A stretch of DNA of 64,000 bases from JALYYC01 sp963795805. GTDB taxonomy: Bacteria; Chloroflexota; Dormibacteria; CF-121. The notes beneath the pieces were generated by a model. That model was given only the letters and a program-made list of their open reading frames with translations. It was not told the origin of the DNA and did not search any database. Every line of letters starts with the position of its first letter. Positions within the stretch are counted from its first letter, which is position 1. Made by a program: the position numbers and the translations under genes. Of the stretch, positions 28,702 through 39,600 are shown piece after piece. Location: the NCBI GenBank assembly GCA_963795805.1, contig CAWCIV010000002.1:1-64000 (forward strand), given 5' to 3'.

Positions 28702-30189
28702 GTGGCATCACGACGGTCCCCGGTGATGGAAGCGCGCTCCGCGGCGCCCCAACTCGATCTCCCAGCCCGCCCCGACACCAGTGCGGTCAGCCGCTTCTTT
28801 CGGCGGGCCGACTGGCTCCCGCTGGCCCTGGTGGTCTGCGATGGCGTCGCGGTCGCCGCGTCGGTCGTCCTCGCCTACTGGTTCCGCGTCCACCTGCAGG
28901 AGACCGCGGGACCGGACGCCGCGAATTTTCCCCTCTACCTGGCGGCGGTCCCGGTCGTCGTGGGGCTCTTTATCATCGCGCTGGCCATGAACCAGCAGTA
29001 CCGCTCCTGGCGCGGGCGGTCGCTCATGGAGCAGCTGTTCGCCATGACCAGCGGGATCGCCCTCGCGGCCATGCTCATCCTGGCCGGCATGTCGCTCTTC
29101 GGCGGATCGCGGTATTCGCGCCTCATCTTCGTCTACCTGATCGTCCTGAGCGCCGTCCTGATGACGATGGAGCGCTACGTCCTCCGCCAGGTGGAAACCC
29201 GGCTCCGCCGCCAGGGCATCGGATCCGAGCGCGTCATGATGGTGGGCACCGGGTCGGGCAGCGACATGCTGATCAGGCGGATGAGCATGTTCCCGCAGTA
29301 CGGCTATCACATCTGCGGGGTGGTCGATGACCACCTGGAGGTCGGCACCCCCTTCGCCGGAAGCTCCGTGGTCGGCCGGATCGACGCGCTGCCGCTCCTG
29401 ATTCGCGATCTCCGCATCGACGAGGTCTTCCTCGCCGTGCCCGGCGCCACCCGCGAGGAGATGTTGCACCTGATCAAGACCTGCGAGGACCAGCAGGTCG
29501 AGTTCAAGATCGTCCCCGACCTGCTCGAGGTGATGACGACGCGCGTCGCGCTCGACGCGATCGACGGCTTGCCCTTGATCGGTGTCCGTCGCAACCGGTT
29601 GCGCGGCGGTGCGGCGGTGGTCAAGCGCCTGATGGACCTCACCGTCAGCGCCGTCGGCCTGGTGATCGCAAGCCCCTTGATGCTCGTCGTTGCGCTGATC
29701 GTGAAGCTCACCTCGAAGGGGCCAGTCCTCTTCCGGCAGGAACGGGTCGGCCAGCTCGGCCGGCTGTTCGAGGTGTACAAGTTCCGCACCATGATCGACA
29801 ATGCCGAGGCCGAGACCGGCCCGGTGGTCGCGACCCGCGGCGACGACCGGTGCACCCCCGCCGGCCGGGTGCTGCGACGGCTGAGCCTCGATGAGCTTCC
29901 GCAGCTCTACAACGTCCTGCGCGGTGACATGAGCCTGGTGGGACCCCGGCCGATGCGCCCCTTCCTCGTCGAACGCTACAGCAGCGAACTGCCGCGCTAC
30001 CTCGAGCGTCACCAGGTGCGCCCGGGCATCACCGGCTGGGCCGAGGTCAACGACCTGCGCGGCGCGGCGCCGATGGTCGACCGGGCTCTCTATGACATCT
30101 ATTACGTCGAGAACTGGTCCCTCGTCCTCGATGTCAAGATCCTGGTGCTGACGCTGGTCCGGCTGCTCTTCCAGCGTCACGCCTATTAG
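28702..30189 (+). CDS. Polyprenyl glycosylphosphotransferase (WbaP/WcaJ type)
   Basis: 495 residues. Four or five N-terminal membrane segments, a CoA-binding-like middle section (VMMVGTGSGSDMLIRRM), and a C-terminal catalytic domain with KRLMDLTVSAVGLVIASPLM, GPVLFRQERVGQ, FRTMIDNAEAETG, DELPQLYNVLRGDMSLVGP, and RPGITGWAEVNDLRG. Such enzymes start polysaccharide repeat units by moving a sugar phosphate to undecaprenyl phosphate. GTG 28702 or ATG 28726 may be the start. The ligase-like gene and methyltransferase follow closely, making an EPS operon. Confidence 0.92.
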   Translation: MASRRSPVMEARSAAPQLDLPARPDTSAVSRFFRRADWLPLALVVCDGVAVAASVVLAYWFRVHLQETAGPDAANFPLYLAAVPVVVGLFIIALAMNQQYRSWRGRSLMEQLFAMTSGIALAAMLILAGMSLFGGSRYSRLIFVYLIVLSAVLMTMERYVLRQVETRLRRQGIGSERVMMVGTGSGSDMLIRRMSMFPQYGYHICGVVDDHLEVGTPFAGSSVVGRIDALPLLIRDLRIDEVFLAVPGATREEMLHLIKTCEDQQVEFKIVPDLLEVMTTRVALDAIDGLPLIGVRRNRLRGGAAVVKRLMDLTVSAVGLVIASPLMLVVALIVKLTSKGPVLFRQERVGQLGRLFEVYKFRTMIDNAEAETGPVVATRGDDRCTPAGRVLRRLSLDELPQLYNVLRGDMSLVGPRPMRPFLVERYSSELPRYLERHQVRPGITGWAEVNDLRGAAPMVDRALYDIYYVENWSLVLDVKILVLTLVRLLFQRHAY

Positions 30190-31399
30190 CACCTACCGCC
30201 TCAGCCTCTGGAGCGCGGCAGTCACCTGCGCGCTCGCGCCCGCGTACACGATCCGCTGGCACATTGCCTTCTACCCGACCACGCTGCTCGAAGTCGCCAT
30301 CCTCATCACCGCGGTCATCTTTGCCATCGAGACGGTCCGGCAGCGCGAGCGCCTGGAGTGGCGGACGCCGTTCACGATCCCAGCCGCCCTCTTCCTGCTC
30401 GCCGGGATCATCTCGGTGATCGTGCCGCCCGATCACCGTGCCGCCCTCGGCTTGTTCCGCGCCTACATCGTCGAGCCCATCGGGTTCTTCTTCATTGTCA
30501 GTACGGGCGTGCGCAGCCCGCGGCAGGCCCTGCTGATCCTCGCCGGGCTCGCGGCCGGCGGCCTGTTCGTGGCGGTCTGGAACGGCGCGGTCGTGCTCGA
30601 CTATCTCCGAATCCACGTCGGGAACGCAGGGGTCGTCCGGCCGGTCGTCATCTATACGACCCCGAACGCGGTGCCCCTCTTCCTGGTGCCGATCATCGCG
30701 GTCGCCGCCAGCCTCGCCGTCTATGGGCGCGAGCTGCGGCTGCGCCTCACCAGCGTCTTCTTCCTGGTCATCGCCACGGCGGCCTGCCTGCTCAGCTTCT
30801 CGCTCGGGGGCTTGCTGGCACTGGTCGCCGTCGGACTGACGCTCGCCCTGACCCACCGCTGGCGCTTCTGGCTGCTCGGCGCGACGCTGCTGCTCGCCAT
30901 CGCCATCACGCGAGTTCCGGCGATCGCCCACCGCATCGCGCTGGAAAACCCCAGCTACGCCTGGGGGTCCCTCACCTCGCGGCGCCGGCTCTGGGGCATC
31001 ACGCTGCAGATGCTGCGCGATCACCCGATCTTCGGCTCCGGCATCTCTGGCTTTGCCAATGCGATCAAGCCGTACCGGGGCACCTTCAACGAGGATTTGA
31101 TCGACCCCCACTTCATCGTGCTCAACTTCTGGAGCGAGACCGGTCTGCTGGGCCTGGCCGCCTTCACCTGGCTGATGGTCCGGATCGTGAGGGTCAGCTG
31201 GCGCGGCTGGCGCCTGGCGAGCGCGGATTGGCGACCGATCCACCTCGGCGTCTTCCTCGCGATGATCGGCGTGGTCGTGCACGGGCTCGTCGACGTGCCG
31301 TACTGGAAGAATGATCTGAGCCTGGAGTTCTGGGCCCTGCTCGCCCTGACCTGGGCGGGCACGCGGTGGGATCCCGTCCGGCGCCAGGCCCGTGCGTGA
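30185..31399 (+). CDS. O-antigen ligase/polymerase-like membrane protein, start uncertain
   Basis: About ten membrane segments with the Wzy_C/WaaL pattern: LLSFSLGGLLALVAVGL, then SRRRLWGITLQMLRDHPIFG and SGISGFANAIKPY, then DPHFIVLNFWSETGLLG. In polysaccharide assembly these proteins join or polymerise lipid-linked units outside the membrane. GTG 30416 is the first canonical in-frame start but would remove two membrane segments that are clearly coded upstream (FYPTTLLEVAILITAVIFAI). The frame is open back to about 30152 without ATG, GTG or TTG, so initiation may be at ATT 30185, overlapping the previous stop, or a base is missing. Confidence 0.75.
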   Translation: MSTYRLSLWSAAVTCALAPAYTIRWHIAFYPTTLLEVAILITAVIFAIETVRQRERLEWRTPFTIPAALFLLAGIISVIVPPDHRAALGLFRAYIVEPIGFFFIVSTGVRSPRQALLILAGLAAGGLFVAVWNGAVVLDYLRIHVGNAGVVRPVVIYTTPNAVPLFLVPIIAVAASLAVYGRELRLRLTSVFFLVIATAACLLSFSLGGLLALVAVGLTLALTHRWRFWLLGATLLLAIAITRVPAIAHRIALENPSYAWGSLTSRRRLWGITLQMLRDHPIFGSGISGFANAIKPYRGTFNEDLIDPHFIVLNFWSETGLLGLAAFTWLMVRIVRVSWRGWRLASADWRPIHLGVFLAMIGVVVHGLVDVPYWKNDLSLEFWALLALTWAGTRWDPVRRQARA

Positions 31400-32112
31400 C
31401 CCTCTCTCCTGACGAGGCCGCGGGAGCCGCCGGCGCCCATACCCTCGAGACCCTCGAAGGCGCGCACCGCTACAACGCGTGGATCTTCGATCGGGTCAAG
31501 GGCGCCCTCGGCGACCGGGTCCTGGAGGTCGGGTGCGGCACCGGCAGCATCACGCAGTTCCTGACCGACCGCGCGCTGGTGGTCGGCGTCGATGTGGTCC
31601 CCGCCTACCTCGAGGTCGCGCGCGCTCGATTCGCAAACCGGCCGAATGTCGTCATCCTCGAGCAGGACCTGACCGCGTCCACCGCCGCGCTGGCGCCGTA
31701 CCGCTTCGACTCGGCGCTGAGCGTGAACGTCTTCGAGCACATTGGGGACGATGTCGCCGCCATGCGGGCGGTCGCGCGGCTGCTCGAGCCCAACGGAACC
31801 CTGACGCTGCTCGTCCCGTCCCATCCCGCCTTGATGAGCCCGTTCGACCGCGCCATCGGCCACCATCGCCGCTACCGCAAGGCGGAGCTTGGCGGCAAGC
31901 TCGAAGCGGCCGGATTCCGGGTTGAGCGGCTGCGACGGAGCAACCCGGTCGGGGCGGCCGGCTGGCTGGTCAATAACCGGCTGTTGCGGCGAAGGCGGCT
32001 CGGCGCGGTGGGACTCTACGACCGGCTGGTGCCGGCGCTGGCCGGATTTGACCGGCTGGCGGAGCCGCCCTTTGGGCTATCTCTGGTCGCGGTCGGCCGC
32101 AAGCCCGCTTAG
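31396..32112 (+). CDS. SAM-dependent methyltransferase
   Basis: About 238 residues from GTG 31396, which overlaps the previous stop (GTGA). Motif I is VLEVGCGTGSITQFL, followed by VVGVDVVP (acidic end of strand 2) and SALSVNVFEHI (motif post II), a class I fold. The C-terminal half has FDRAIGHHRRYRKAEL, which I associate with methyltransferases in surface-sugar loci. Acceptor unknown; sugar or lipid intermediates are likely given the operon. It overlaps the end of the convergent GT2 gene by 36 bases. Confidence 0.88.
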   Translation: MTLSPDEAAGAAGAHTLETLEGAHRYNAWIFDRVKGALGDRVLEVGCGTGSITQFLTDRALVVGVDVVPAYLEVARARFANRPNVVILEQDLTASTAALAPYRFDSALSVNVFEHIGDDVAAMRAVARLLEPNGTLTLLVPSHPALMSPFDRAIGHHRRYRKAELGGKLEAAGFRVERLRRSNPVGAAGWLVNNRLLRRRRLGAVGLYDRLVPALAGFDRLAEPPFGLSLVAVGRKPA

Positions 32113-32901
32113 GCGCTCGCCGGCCAGTTCGGGCATGCGCGCGGCCGCCGCCAGTTCAGCGAGGCGCTGCGCATGGTACTCGTCGTCACCCCCAAAGAGT
32201 CGACGTCGCCGCTGCAGTCGAAGACCAAGGAGCACGCCGAGGGCCCGGATGCCGTCTCGCCAGGTCAGCTTCTTCCCCTCTTCGCGGCTACGCGCGTAGT
32301 AGGTGATCGGGACCTCATGGATCCGGTACCCGAGGCGCAGCAGCCGACCGGTGATCTCGGGTTCGATATTGAACCGGTTGCTGCGAAGCTGCAGCCGGCG
32401 CATCAGATCGGTGCGCATCGCCTTGAAGCCCGTCTCCATGTCCTGGATGTAGCAGTTGAAGAGGACGTTCGTGGCGGTGGTCACCAGCCGGTTGCCGAGC
32501 ACGAACCAATAGGAATACGCGGTATGACTCAGAAAGCCTCGGACGCCGTAGACCACGTCGGCCCGGCCCTCGACAATCGGGCCGATGATCCTGTCGTATT
32601 CCGTCGGATCGTATTCCATGTCGGCGTCCTGGATGATGACGATCGGGGCGGTGACATCACCGAGCCCGGCGCGAATGGCGGCGCCCTTCCCCTGGTTTGC
32701 CGGCTGCCGCCGGACCCGCACCCGGGGGTCGGACGTAAAACTCCGGGCGACCTCGGTCGTGCCGTCCGTGGAACAGTCGTCCACCACGATGACTTCCTTG
32801 ACGCAGGGCTGCAGCAACACCCGCCGGAGAACGCGCGCGATGGTGGCGGCCTCGTTGTAGGCGGGGATGATGACGCCGAGCTCAGCCGTGGGCATCCCCA
32901 T
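32077..32901 (-). CDS. GT2 glycosyltransferase, polyprenyl-phosphate type, intact
   Basis: 274 residues. GT-A fold with LGVIIPAYNEAATIARVL, VIVVDDCSTDGTTE, VIIQDADMEYDP (DxD metal site) and the family mark FNCYIQDMETGFKAMRTDL. YYARSREEGKKLTWRDG ends the catalytic part. No membrane segment is seen, so it is a soluble or peripheral DPM1-like enzyme that charges polyprenyl phosphate with a hexose. It is a close paralogue of the frameshifted gene at 22642-23491; the pair flank the polysaccharide region in the same orientation. Confidence 0.9.
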   Translation of the reverse strand: MGMPTAELGVIIPAYNEAATIARVLRRVLLQPCVKEVIVVDDCSTDGTTEVARSFTSDPRVRVRRQPANQGKGAAIRAGLGDVTAPIVIIQDADMEYDPTEYDRIIGPIVEGRADVVYGVRGFLSHTAYSYWFVLGNRLVTTATNVLFNCYIQDMETGFKAMRTDLMRRLQLRSNRFNIEPEITGRLLRLGYRIHEVPITYYARSREEGKKLTWRDGIRALGVLLGLRLQRRRRLFGGDDEYHAQRLAELAAAARMPELAGERLSGLAADRDQR

Positions 32902-32945
32902 CAGTCTACGGGCGGTCGGGCTCCCTTGCCCGGACCGTCGTCAAC

Positions 32946-35477
32946 TCAGTACGGGTACCAGCCGCTCCAGCCCGAACTGTAGAAGATATGGCGCAAGCCG
33001 TTGTCCGTGCCGCGGCCAAAGATGTCGAGTCTTCCCTGCGAGGAGGCGGTGGCGGCGGGATCGGCATTCAGCGCCCCGCCATGGGAGACAGGGCTGCTCC
33101 AGCCGCCCGCGTAGTACAGGTGCCAGAGGGCAGAGTCGGTCCCGGTCCAGAACACGTCGAGCCGGCCCGGTCCCCAGGACGCCGCCGCCGGACCCGAGTT
33201 GAGGGTCCCCCCATGGCTGAACCAGCTCGACCAGCCGCCCGAGTAATAGATATGCCAGAGCGCATTGTCGAGGCCGCGTTCGAAGACGTCGATCCGCCCC
33301 GGTCCCCAGGCAATGGCAGCCGGCCGCGACGCCCAGCCGGTTGGACCGGGGTGCGAAAACCAGCCGCTCCAGCCGGTTGCGCTGGAGTAGTAGATGTGCT
33401 GCAGGTCGTTGTTTGTCGCGCCCTTCGCGAAGACATCGAGGCGTCCCGGCCCCCAGGTGGACACGGCCGGCGCCGAGTTGATACTGCCCGCGTGTGTCCA
33501 CCAGCGGCTCCAACCGCCACCGGCGAGGTCGTAGTAGATGTGGCTCAGCGTGTTGTCGGGCGCCTGGGCGAAGACGTCGATGCGACCGTTAGCCCATGCC
33601 ACCGCCGCTGGGTCGGATGCGAGCGTGCCGCCGAGCGAGGACCAGTCACTCCAGCCCGCGGCGGAGTAGTACTTGTGCCAGAGCGCATTGTCGGTTCCGC
33701 GCGCGAAGACGTCGACGCGGATGCCGCCCCAGTTGGTGACCGCGGGACCGGACGCCATGGCGAAGAACGACCCGCCGGTCCCGGTGAGCGTCACCGACTG
33801 CGGGCTATTGCCGGCGCTGTCGAAGAGCTGCATGGTCCCTGTCTGGGGCCCGGTGGTGCGCGGGGTGAAGGTGACGTCGATGGTGCAGCTGTCGTCAGAC
33901 GCCAATGCCGTCGGACACTTGTTCGTGGATTGGAAGTCTCCGCTCGCGCGCGCGCCATTGATTGTGAGGGGGAGCAACCCGTTATTGGTGACGGTTACCG
34001 TCTGGGCTGGGGTGGTCGCGCCCAGGGCCATCGTCCCGAACGCGAGGCTGGTAGGTGCCAGGGTAGCGTCCGCCTGGGCGTTGAACCCGTAGGCGACGAT
34101 CAAGTTGCCGGCCCCGACGAAGAGACGGTTCCCAGCGGCCGCCGGGGTGGCGAAGTGCTCGGCGCCGCCGATATTCGTGCCGAATTTGATCGAGCCGTTT
34201 GCCGGGTCCAGGCCGTAGAGCGTCCCCCCCGGGTCGATCGTCCACACGAGCCCGCCGGAAACGATTGGTGGGCCACTGTACGACATGCCGGGTCCCTGCC
34301 ACGCGAAGGTAAAGGAGGGCGGATTCGAGGCCGTATTGACGTTGAGCGCGACCAGCCCGGCGCTGCACGGCACGTAGAGGTAGGGAGCGAGGTATGCCGT
34401 CCCGCCAAAGGCGGCGTCCGAGGTCTGGTTCGGACAGACGTGTCCGCTGAACAGCGGCGCACCGGTCCCGCCCAGGCTCGACTGGGCCAGGAGGTACCCG
34501 TCGCCGGCCTTTCCGGTCTGGAAGACCAACGTTGACCCGATGAGCGTCGGGCCGATCGACCCGATGTCCGTGTCGTTGATGTTCAGGTTGATCCAGCCGG
34601 GGTCGGTCCAGTAATCCGCGCCCGTGAGGGTCGGGTTCAGCTTGATGACGCTCTCGCTGTAGTCCCTGCAGGAGGCGTCGGTACACCCGCTATTTCCAGT
34701 CGACAGGTAGAGATTCCCTGAGGCGTCCGCCGCCGCTCCGGACGGTGCCCAGATACCAGCGCCAGTCCTCAGCTCGTAGTTGAGCAGGGTGCCCGGTCCC
34801 GATGACGAAGCCGAGGCGCCGATGACCGCGCCGAAATAGGCACCGCAGTCTCCCCAACGCCCGCCGAAGGGCACGTAAACACGACCGCTCGCAAGCGTCA
34901 GCGCGCTGCGCTGGCCTTCAACCGCCGGGTCGAAGTTCGGCGCGGTCAGCGTCACGTGCCAGATCGTGGCGCCGGCGTTTCGCAGGTTGAGCGCGAACAG
35001 CTCGTAGTGCATGCTCGGCTGCGCCAGGAAGGCGACCACGTAAAGGATCCCGTTGGCGGCATCCGCGACCGGCGTGCCGGTGATGCCAACCGGGTTGATG
35101 TTGCCGCAGGGCAGGCTGCTATTCGAAACGGGGGTACCCAGGGCCCGGCTCCAGAGCACCTTGCCACTGCCCGCGGCGAGCGCATACACATTGTTCTTCT
35201 CGGTGGCAACCAGGACGGTCTTGCCCACCACGAGTGGTTCGGCGTATACGGAGCCGTCAACGGGAAGCGACCAGACCTCGGTCAGTGTGCTCACCGTTTG
35301 CGCGGTGGTGTCATTGCCCGTTCGCGCGTTGTCCAGGTGGTAGGTCGGCCAATCGGCGCTGGCAGTGGCCGGAATGAGCGCCGCGGCCATAACCGCGATT
35401 CCAAGAACCCGTGCGAGAGCCCTAGCAACTAGCAACAAAGCGGCAGTATACGACGAGACGCCGCCAGGGTTGACCAA
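32946..35477 (-). CDS. Secreted PQQ-propeller / Ig-like / PLL-propeller protein
   Basis: 843 residues. A signal peptide ends near ATASA. Residues about 40-470 form a PQQ-type propeller (ADWPTYHLDNARTGND, VYALAAGSGKVLWSRALG, LYGLDPANGSIKFG). Residues 472-570 are an ASH/choice-of-anchor-D Ig-like domain. Residues 573-843 hold six repeats of about 45 residues of the type SWGPGRLDVFARGTDNALWH followed by GWSGW, like the DUF346/PLL (Photorhabdus lectin) propeller. PLL proteins bind fucose and other sugars. The PQQ part lacks an enzyme motif I can name. It is the last gene of the eight-member family. Confidence 0.83.
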   Translation of the reverse strand: MVNPGGVSSYTAALLLVARALARVLGIAVMAAALIPATASADWPTYHLDNARTGNDTTAQTVSTLTEVWSLPVDGSVYAEPLVVGKTVLVATEKNNVYALAAGSGKVLWSRALGTPVSNSSLPCGNINPVGITGTPVADAANGILYVVAFLAQPSMHYELFALNLRNAGATIWHVTLTAPNFDPAVEGQRSALTLASGRVYVPFGGRWGDCGAYFGAVIGASASSSGPGTLLNYELRTGAGIWAPSGAAADASGNLYLSTGNSGCTDASCRDYSESVIKLNPTLTGADYWTDPGWINLNINDTDIGSIGPTLIGSTLVFQTGKAGDGYLLAQSSLGGTGAPLFSGHVCPNQTSDAAFGGTAYLAPYLYVPCSAGLVALNVNTASNPPSFTFAWQGPGMSYSGPPIVSGGLVWTIDPGGTLYGLDPANGSIKFGTNIGGAEHFATPAAAGNRLFVGAGNLIVAYGFNAQADATLAPTSLAFGTMALGATTPAQTVTVTNNGLLPLTINGARASGDFQSTNKCPTALASDDSCTIDVTFTPRTTGPQTGTMQLFDSAGNSPQSVTLTGTGGSFFAMASGPAVTNWGGIRVDVFARGTDNALWHKYYSAAGWSDWSSLGGTLASDPAAVAWANGRIDVFAQAPDNTLSHIYYDLAGGGWSRWWTHAGSINSAPAVSTWGPGRLDVFAKGATNNDLQHIYYSSATGWSGWFSHPGPTGWASRPAAIAWGPGRIDVFERGLDNALWHIYYSGGWSSWFSHGGTLNSGPAAASWGPGRLDVFWTGTDSALWHLYYAGGWSSPVSHGGALNADPAATASSQGRLDIFGRGTDNGLRHIFYSSGWSGWYPY

Positions 35478-35503
35478 TTTCCGTTATCGGGTTTTACGCA
35501 AGC

Positions 35504-35835
35504 CCTTATGGAGGACACTCCCTCCCCCCTTGTGGGGGAGGGTTGGGGTGGGGGGTAACGAACTCCCTATGGAGGACACTCCCTCCCCTTGTTGGAGGAC
35601 ACTCCCTCCCCCCTTGTGGGGGAGGGTTGGGGTGGGGGGTAACTAACTCCTTGTTGGAGGACACTCCCTCCCCCCTTGCGGGGGAGGGTTGGTTGGGGTA
35701 ACTAACTCCTTGTTGGAGGACAACTCCCTCCCCCCTTGCGGGGGAGGGTTGGGGTGGGGGGTAACGAACTCCTTGTTGGAGGACACTCCCTCCCCCCTTT
35801 GTGGGGGAGGGTTGGGGTGGGGGGTAACTAACTCC
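35504..35835. repeat. Interspersed repeat array on the 3' side of DUF559 copy 3
   Basis: Five units (one shortened at GGGTTGGTTGGGGTAAC) and one partial unit, separated by TAACTAACTCCTTGTTGGAG-type spacers. It lies next to the start of the PQQ/PLL gene. The unit type is the TTGGGG variant, as at the 3' side of copies 1 and 2. Confidence 0.9.
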
Positions 35836-36166
35836 TTGCGAATCGTTTCCAGCACACCATCCAACTCTCTGAGAACGTCCCCATCCCAGAACCGGATGAC
35901 TCGGAAGCCATGAGACTCTAACCAAGCAGTCCTGGCGGCGTTCTGTTCCGCTGCCCTCGTGTGCTGACCTCCGTCAACCTCGATGATCAGGCCGGCCTTA
36001 AGGCAGGCAAAGTCCGCAACATAGGATCCCAGCGGGACCTGACGGCGGAAGCGGTGTCCTTCAACCTGCTGCTCGCGCAACGCGAACCTGAGGCGCACCT
36101 CGGCGTCCATCATATGGGTCCGTAACCGGCGGGCACGGACGACGTCAAACGCGTTGCCGAATGCAT
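35643..36166 (-). pseudogene. DUF559 nuclease-like gene, copy 3, frameshift near the start
   Basis: Matches intact copy 2 over the whole length, including YVADFACLKAGLIIEVDGGQH. One base is missing in codon 7 or 8 (CGCGTTTGACG versus CGCGTTCTGACG), so the native frame from ATG 36166 ends after about 18 codons. An internal ATG (36113) could still yield a shortened protein with the catalytic block but without the first helix. The C-terminal part reads through several repeat units. Confidence 0.85.
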
Positions 36167-36177
36167 CTGACGGGAAT

Positions 36178-36645
36178 GATTTTACCCCCCACCCCGACCC
36201 TCCCCCACAAGGGGGGAGGGAGATTCAGCTGCGAATGGGAAGAACGAAGGCGCAAAGGGAGAAACTCTTACCCCCCAACCCAACCCTCCCCCACAAGGGG
36301 GGAGGGAGATTCAGCTGCGAATGGGACAGGAACTTAAAGAGAGAAACTCTTACCCCCCACCCGACCCTCCCCCACAAGGGGGGAGGGAGACTCTGCTGCG
36401 AATGGGGAGAACGAGGCGCGGGGGAGAAACACTTACCCCCCACCCCGACCGATTGAATCCGCCCTCCCCCACACGGGGGGAGATGGGAGGGAGAACGAGG
36501 TGCAAGGGAGAAACTTACCCCCCACCCCGTCCCTCCCCCACAAGGGGGGAGGGAGATTCAGCTGCGAATGGGAAGAACGAGGCGCGAAGGGAAACTCTTA
36601 CCCCCCACCCCGACCCTCCCCCACAAGGGGGGAGGGAGAACGAGT
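36178..36645. repeat. Interspersed repeat array on the 5' side of DUF559 copy 3
   Basis: Six units of the CCCGACCC variant with spacers GATTCAGCTGCGAATGG and AGAACGAGGCGC. The fourth is interrupted by GATTGAATCCG. It is in inverted orientation to the array at 35504-35835. The units differ from those on the 3' side, so the two ends keep distinct types. Confidence 0.9.
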
Positions 36646-36653
36646 GATTGAAC

Positions 36654-39600
36654 TCAGCCCAGGTACCAGCCGCTCCAGGACCCGGCGCCAAAGTAAATGT
36701 GAAGAAGCACGTTAGTCTGATCGCGGCTGAAGACGTCGATCCTCCCGATCCCCCAGGACACGGCGGTCGGATCCGCGTACAAGGGATAGCCCGCCTGCTG
36801 TGGTTCCCAGGGGTTCCAGCCACGCTGCGAAGAGTCGTAAAAGATGTGCTGCAGGTTGCTATCCGAAGCTCTCACGAAGATATCCAGCCGGCCGCGGCCC
36901 CACGATGATGCGTGGGGTGCGCCCTGGAGCGTGCCACCGTGCGAGAACCAGCCACTCCAGCCATTCAGGCTGACGTCATAGTAGATGTGCTCGAGGTCAC
37001 CGGCCGCCCCGCGCGCGAAGACGTCGATTCGACCGTAACCCCAGGAAACCGCCCCAGGTCCCGAGGTCAGCATTCCGGCAGGGCTATGGCTGTACCACGT
37101 GCTCCATCCGGTCGTCGAGGAATAAAAGATGTGCTGCAGGTCGTTCGCGCTGCCCTTCGCGAAGATGTCGAGACGACCGTAGCCCCAGGAGGCCGCGGAT
37201 GGCGCCGACGTCAGGGTAGTGCCCGCGTGTGGGTACCAGCCACTCCATCCACCGAGGGCTACGTCGTAATACTTGTGCCAGAGGGCGTTGTCACTTCCCC
37301 TGAGGAATACGTCGATCCGTCCTTTCGACCACGAGACGGCCGCCGGATCCGAGGCCAGGGAGACGCTCGAGGGCGCCCCCAAGGTGCTCCAACCCTGCCA
37401 GCCGACCGCGGAGTCATAGTACTTGTGCCAGAGAGCGCCGTCCGGTCCAAGCGCGAAGACATCCAATCTTCCGGGGCCCCAGCTCGAGACGCCTGGGCCA
37501 GAGCTCATCGCTAGATTTGATGTTCCGGTCAAGGCAACCGTCTGCGGGCTGTTGGCCGCGTTGTCGGTGATGATGAGGTAGTTCGACGCATCGCCAAACG
37601 ATTGTGGGGCGAACGACACGCTAACCGTGCAAGTGCTCCCCACCGCGATCGGCGCCGCGCAGGTGTTCGTCTCGGTGAAGTAGCCGCCGCCCTGGGCAAA
37701 ACCCACGCTGGAGACGTTGAGTGCCTGCTGCCCGGTGTTCGTCAGGGTGATGGACTTCGGAGTGCTGATCGTGCCGGGTGACTGCGGCGGGAAGCTGAAC
37801 GCCAGCGAGCTGGGGCTCAGGCTCACGATCGGGCCAGGCGTTCCCGTTCCACTGACGCTGATGATTTGCGGCGACGTCCCGTCGGTCGCGTTGTCGTTGA
37901 CGAGAATGCTGCCCGACAGGATGCCAGTTTTGGTGGGCGTGAACGCGATGTACTGGGAGCACCCCTGATTGACGTCGCCGCTCAGGCAGCTCCCCCCCAG
38001 GACCGTAAAGTCGGGCGTGCTGCTCTTGATACTGGTGATCACGAGATTCCCGTTTCCGCTCTTGGTCAGCTGAACGGTCTGCACCGGGCTTGTCCCGCTC
38101 ACGACCTGACTGCCGAACGTCAGGGTGCTCGGTTGGAGCGCTACGTGAACGTCCCCGCCTTGGCCCAGAAGGGACACGATCTGGGGGCTGTTGGCCGCAT
38201 CGTCATTGATGTGGAGTTCCCCGTAGTTGCCTCCGGTCCGCGTGGGTCGGAAGGCCACGGTGATCGCGCAGGCTTGGTTGACCGCCAGGCTGCCCAGACA
38301 GGTGTTGTCCTGGACGAAGTACTCGGATGGCTGGTTGGTCAGGGTGGCAAAGATCGTGATGCTGAGATTGGTCAGCGCGGCGGTGCCAGTATTCGTCAGC
38401 GTCACGCTCTTCGTTGGGCTTGTTCCGATGTTCACGATGCCGAAGTTCAACTGGTCTGGGTCGCGCTGGGCAAACGGAGCCGGGATGCCTTTCCCACTCA
38501 GGGCAATCGTTTGCTGCTTCGGATTCGCGTCGTCGGAGATTGTCAGCGTGCCCGTGCGAGCGCCAAGCGCGGTCGGCATGAATCTCACGTTGAGGGTGCA
38601 GGACTGATTTGGCGGGACCGTCCCCGTGTAGCAGGCGTCGGGTGAGTAACTTGTCGTGGCGAAATCGGCCAGGGAGCTATCGGCCCGCGTGATGGTAAGC
38701 AAGCCGTCACCCGTGTTGGTAATGGTCACCGGCAGGGTGGGTCCTGCCACGGACAATGGGAACGGCGTGTCGGGAAAGCTCAGGCTCGCGGTACTGAGGC
38801 TCACCACCGGCTGGGTCCCGAAGCCGCTCAGCGAGACCGTATGCGGACTACCCGCGGCGTCATCGACGATGCTCAGCGTTCCAGTGCGGGTGCCGCGGGC
38901 CGTGGGCCAGAAGAAGACATCAATCCAGCAACTACCTCCCCCGGGGACGACCGCGGAGCAAGTGTTGCTTTGATCGAAGTCGCCCGATGTCGTTACCCGC
39001 GAAACGGTCAGGGGACCCTTACCGGTGTTACTGACGGTCACCCGTTGTGCGGCGCTCCTCACTCCCACATTCACCGAGCTGAAGGTCAAGCTGGCCGGGC
39101 TGAGGCCAACCACCGGATGCGATCCAATTCCGGTCAGTGGAATGTCGAGCGTACCGCCCTGGGCGTCCGCGACCCTTAGCGTGGCAGTGCGTGTGGTCTC
39201 GGCTGACGGCGTGAAATTCAGCACCAGCTGGCAGGTCGACTCGGGCAGCAGCCGAACCATGCCCTGGCAGTTTGGAGTGAAAAAGTTCCCCGTTTGGACG
39301 CTGAAGTCGGACGCGTTGGGGCCGCTGACCGTGGCCGACACGGCGGTTGACGCCGTCACGCCGGTCGCCGTGATCATGACCGCCGTGCTCGGGCCGCTGG
39401 TGCCCACCGTCCCATAGCCGAAATCCAGGCTCGCCGGATTCGCTGAGAACGCGGTCCGATGGCGCAGCGAGTAGGCGCCGCGGCCGTGGGTGAAGGCGAC
39501 GATCGCCGCGCCGTCCTGCTGCATCGTGAGGGCGTCGATCTGCGCGTTCGGCATCCCCGAACCCATCAGCGCCCAGGGGATCACTCCGCCCGACTGTGCG

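Noticed and set aside
28708..30192. 494-codon minus-strand ORF opposite the glycosylphosphotransferase gene
   Set aside because: Asp/His/Gln-rich text mirrors the sense codons; the sense gene has complete catalytic motifs.
36178..36645. Rho-independent terminators in the repeat arrays
   Set aside because: The hairpins are followed by G runs, not T tracts, and lie in both orientations relative to genes.
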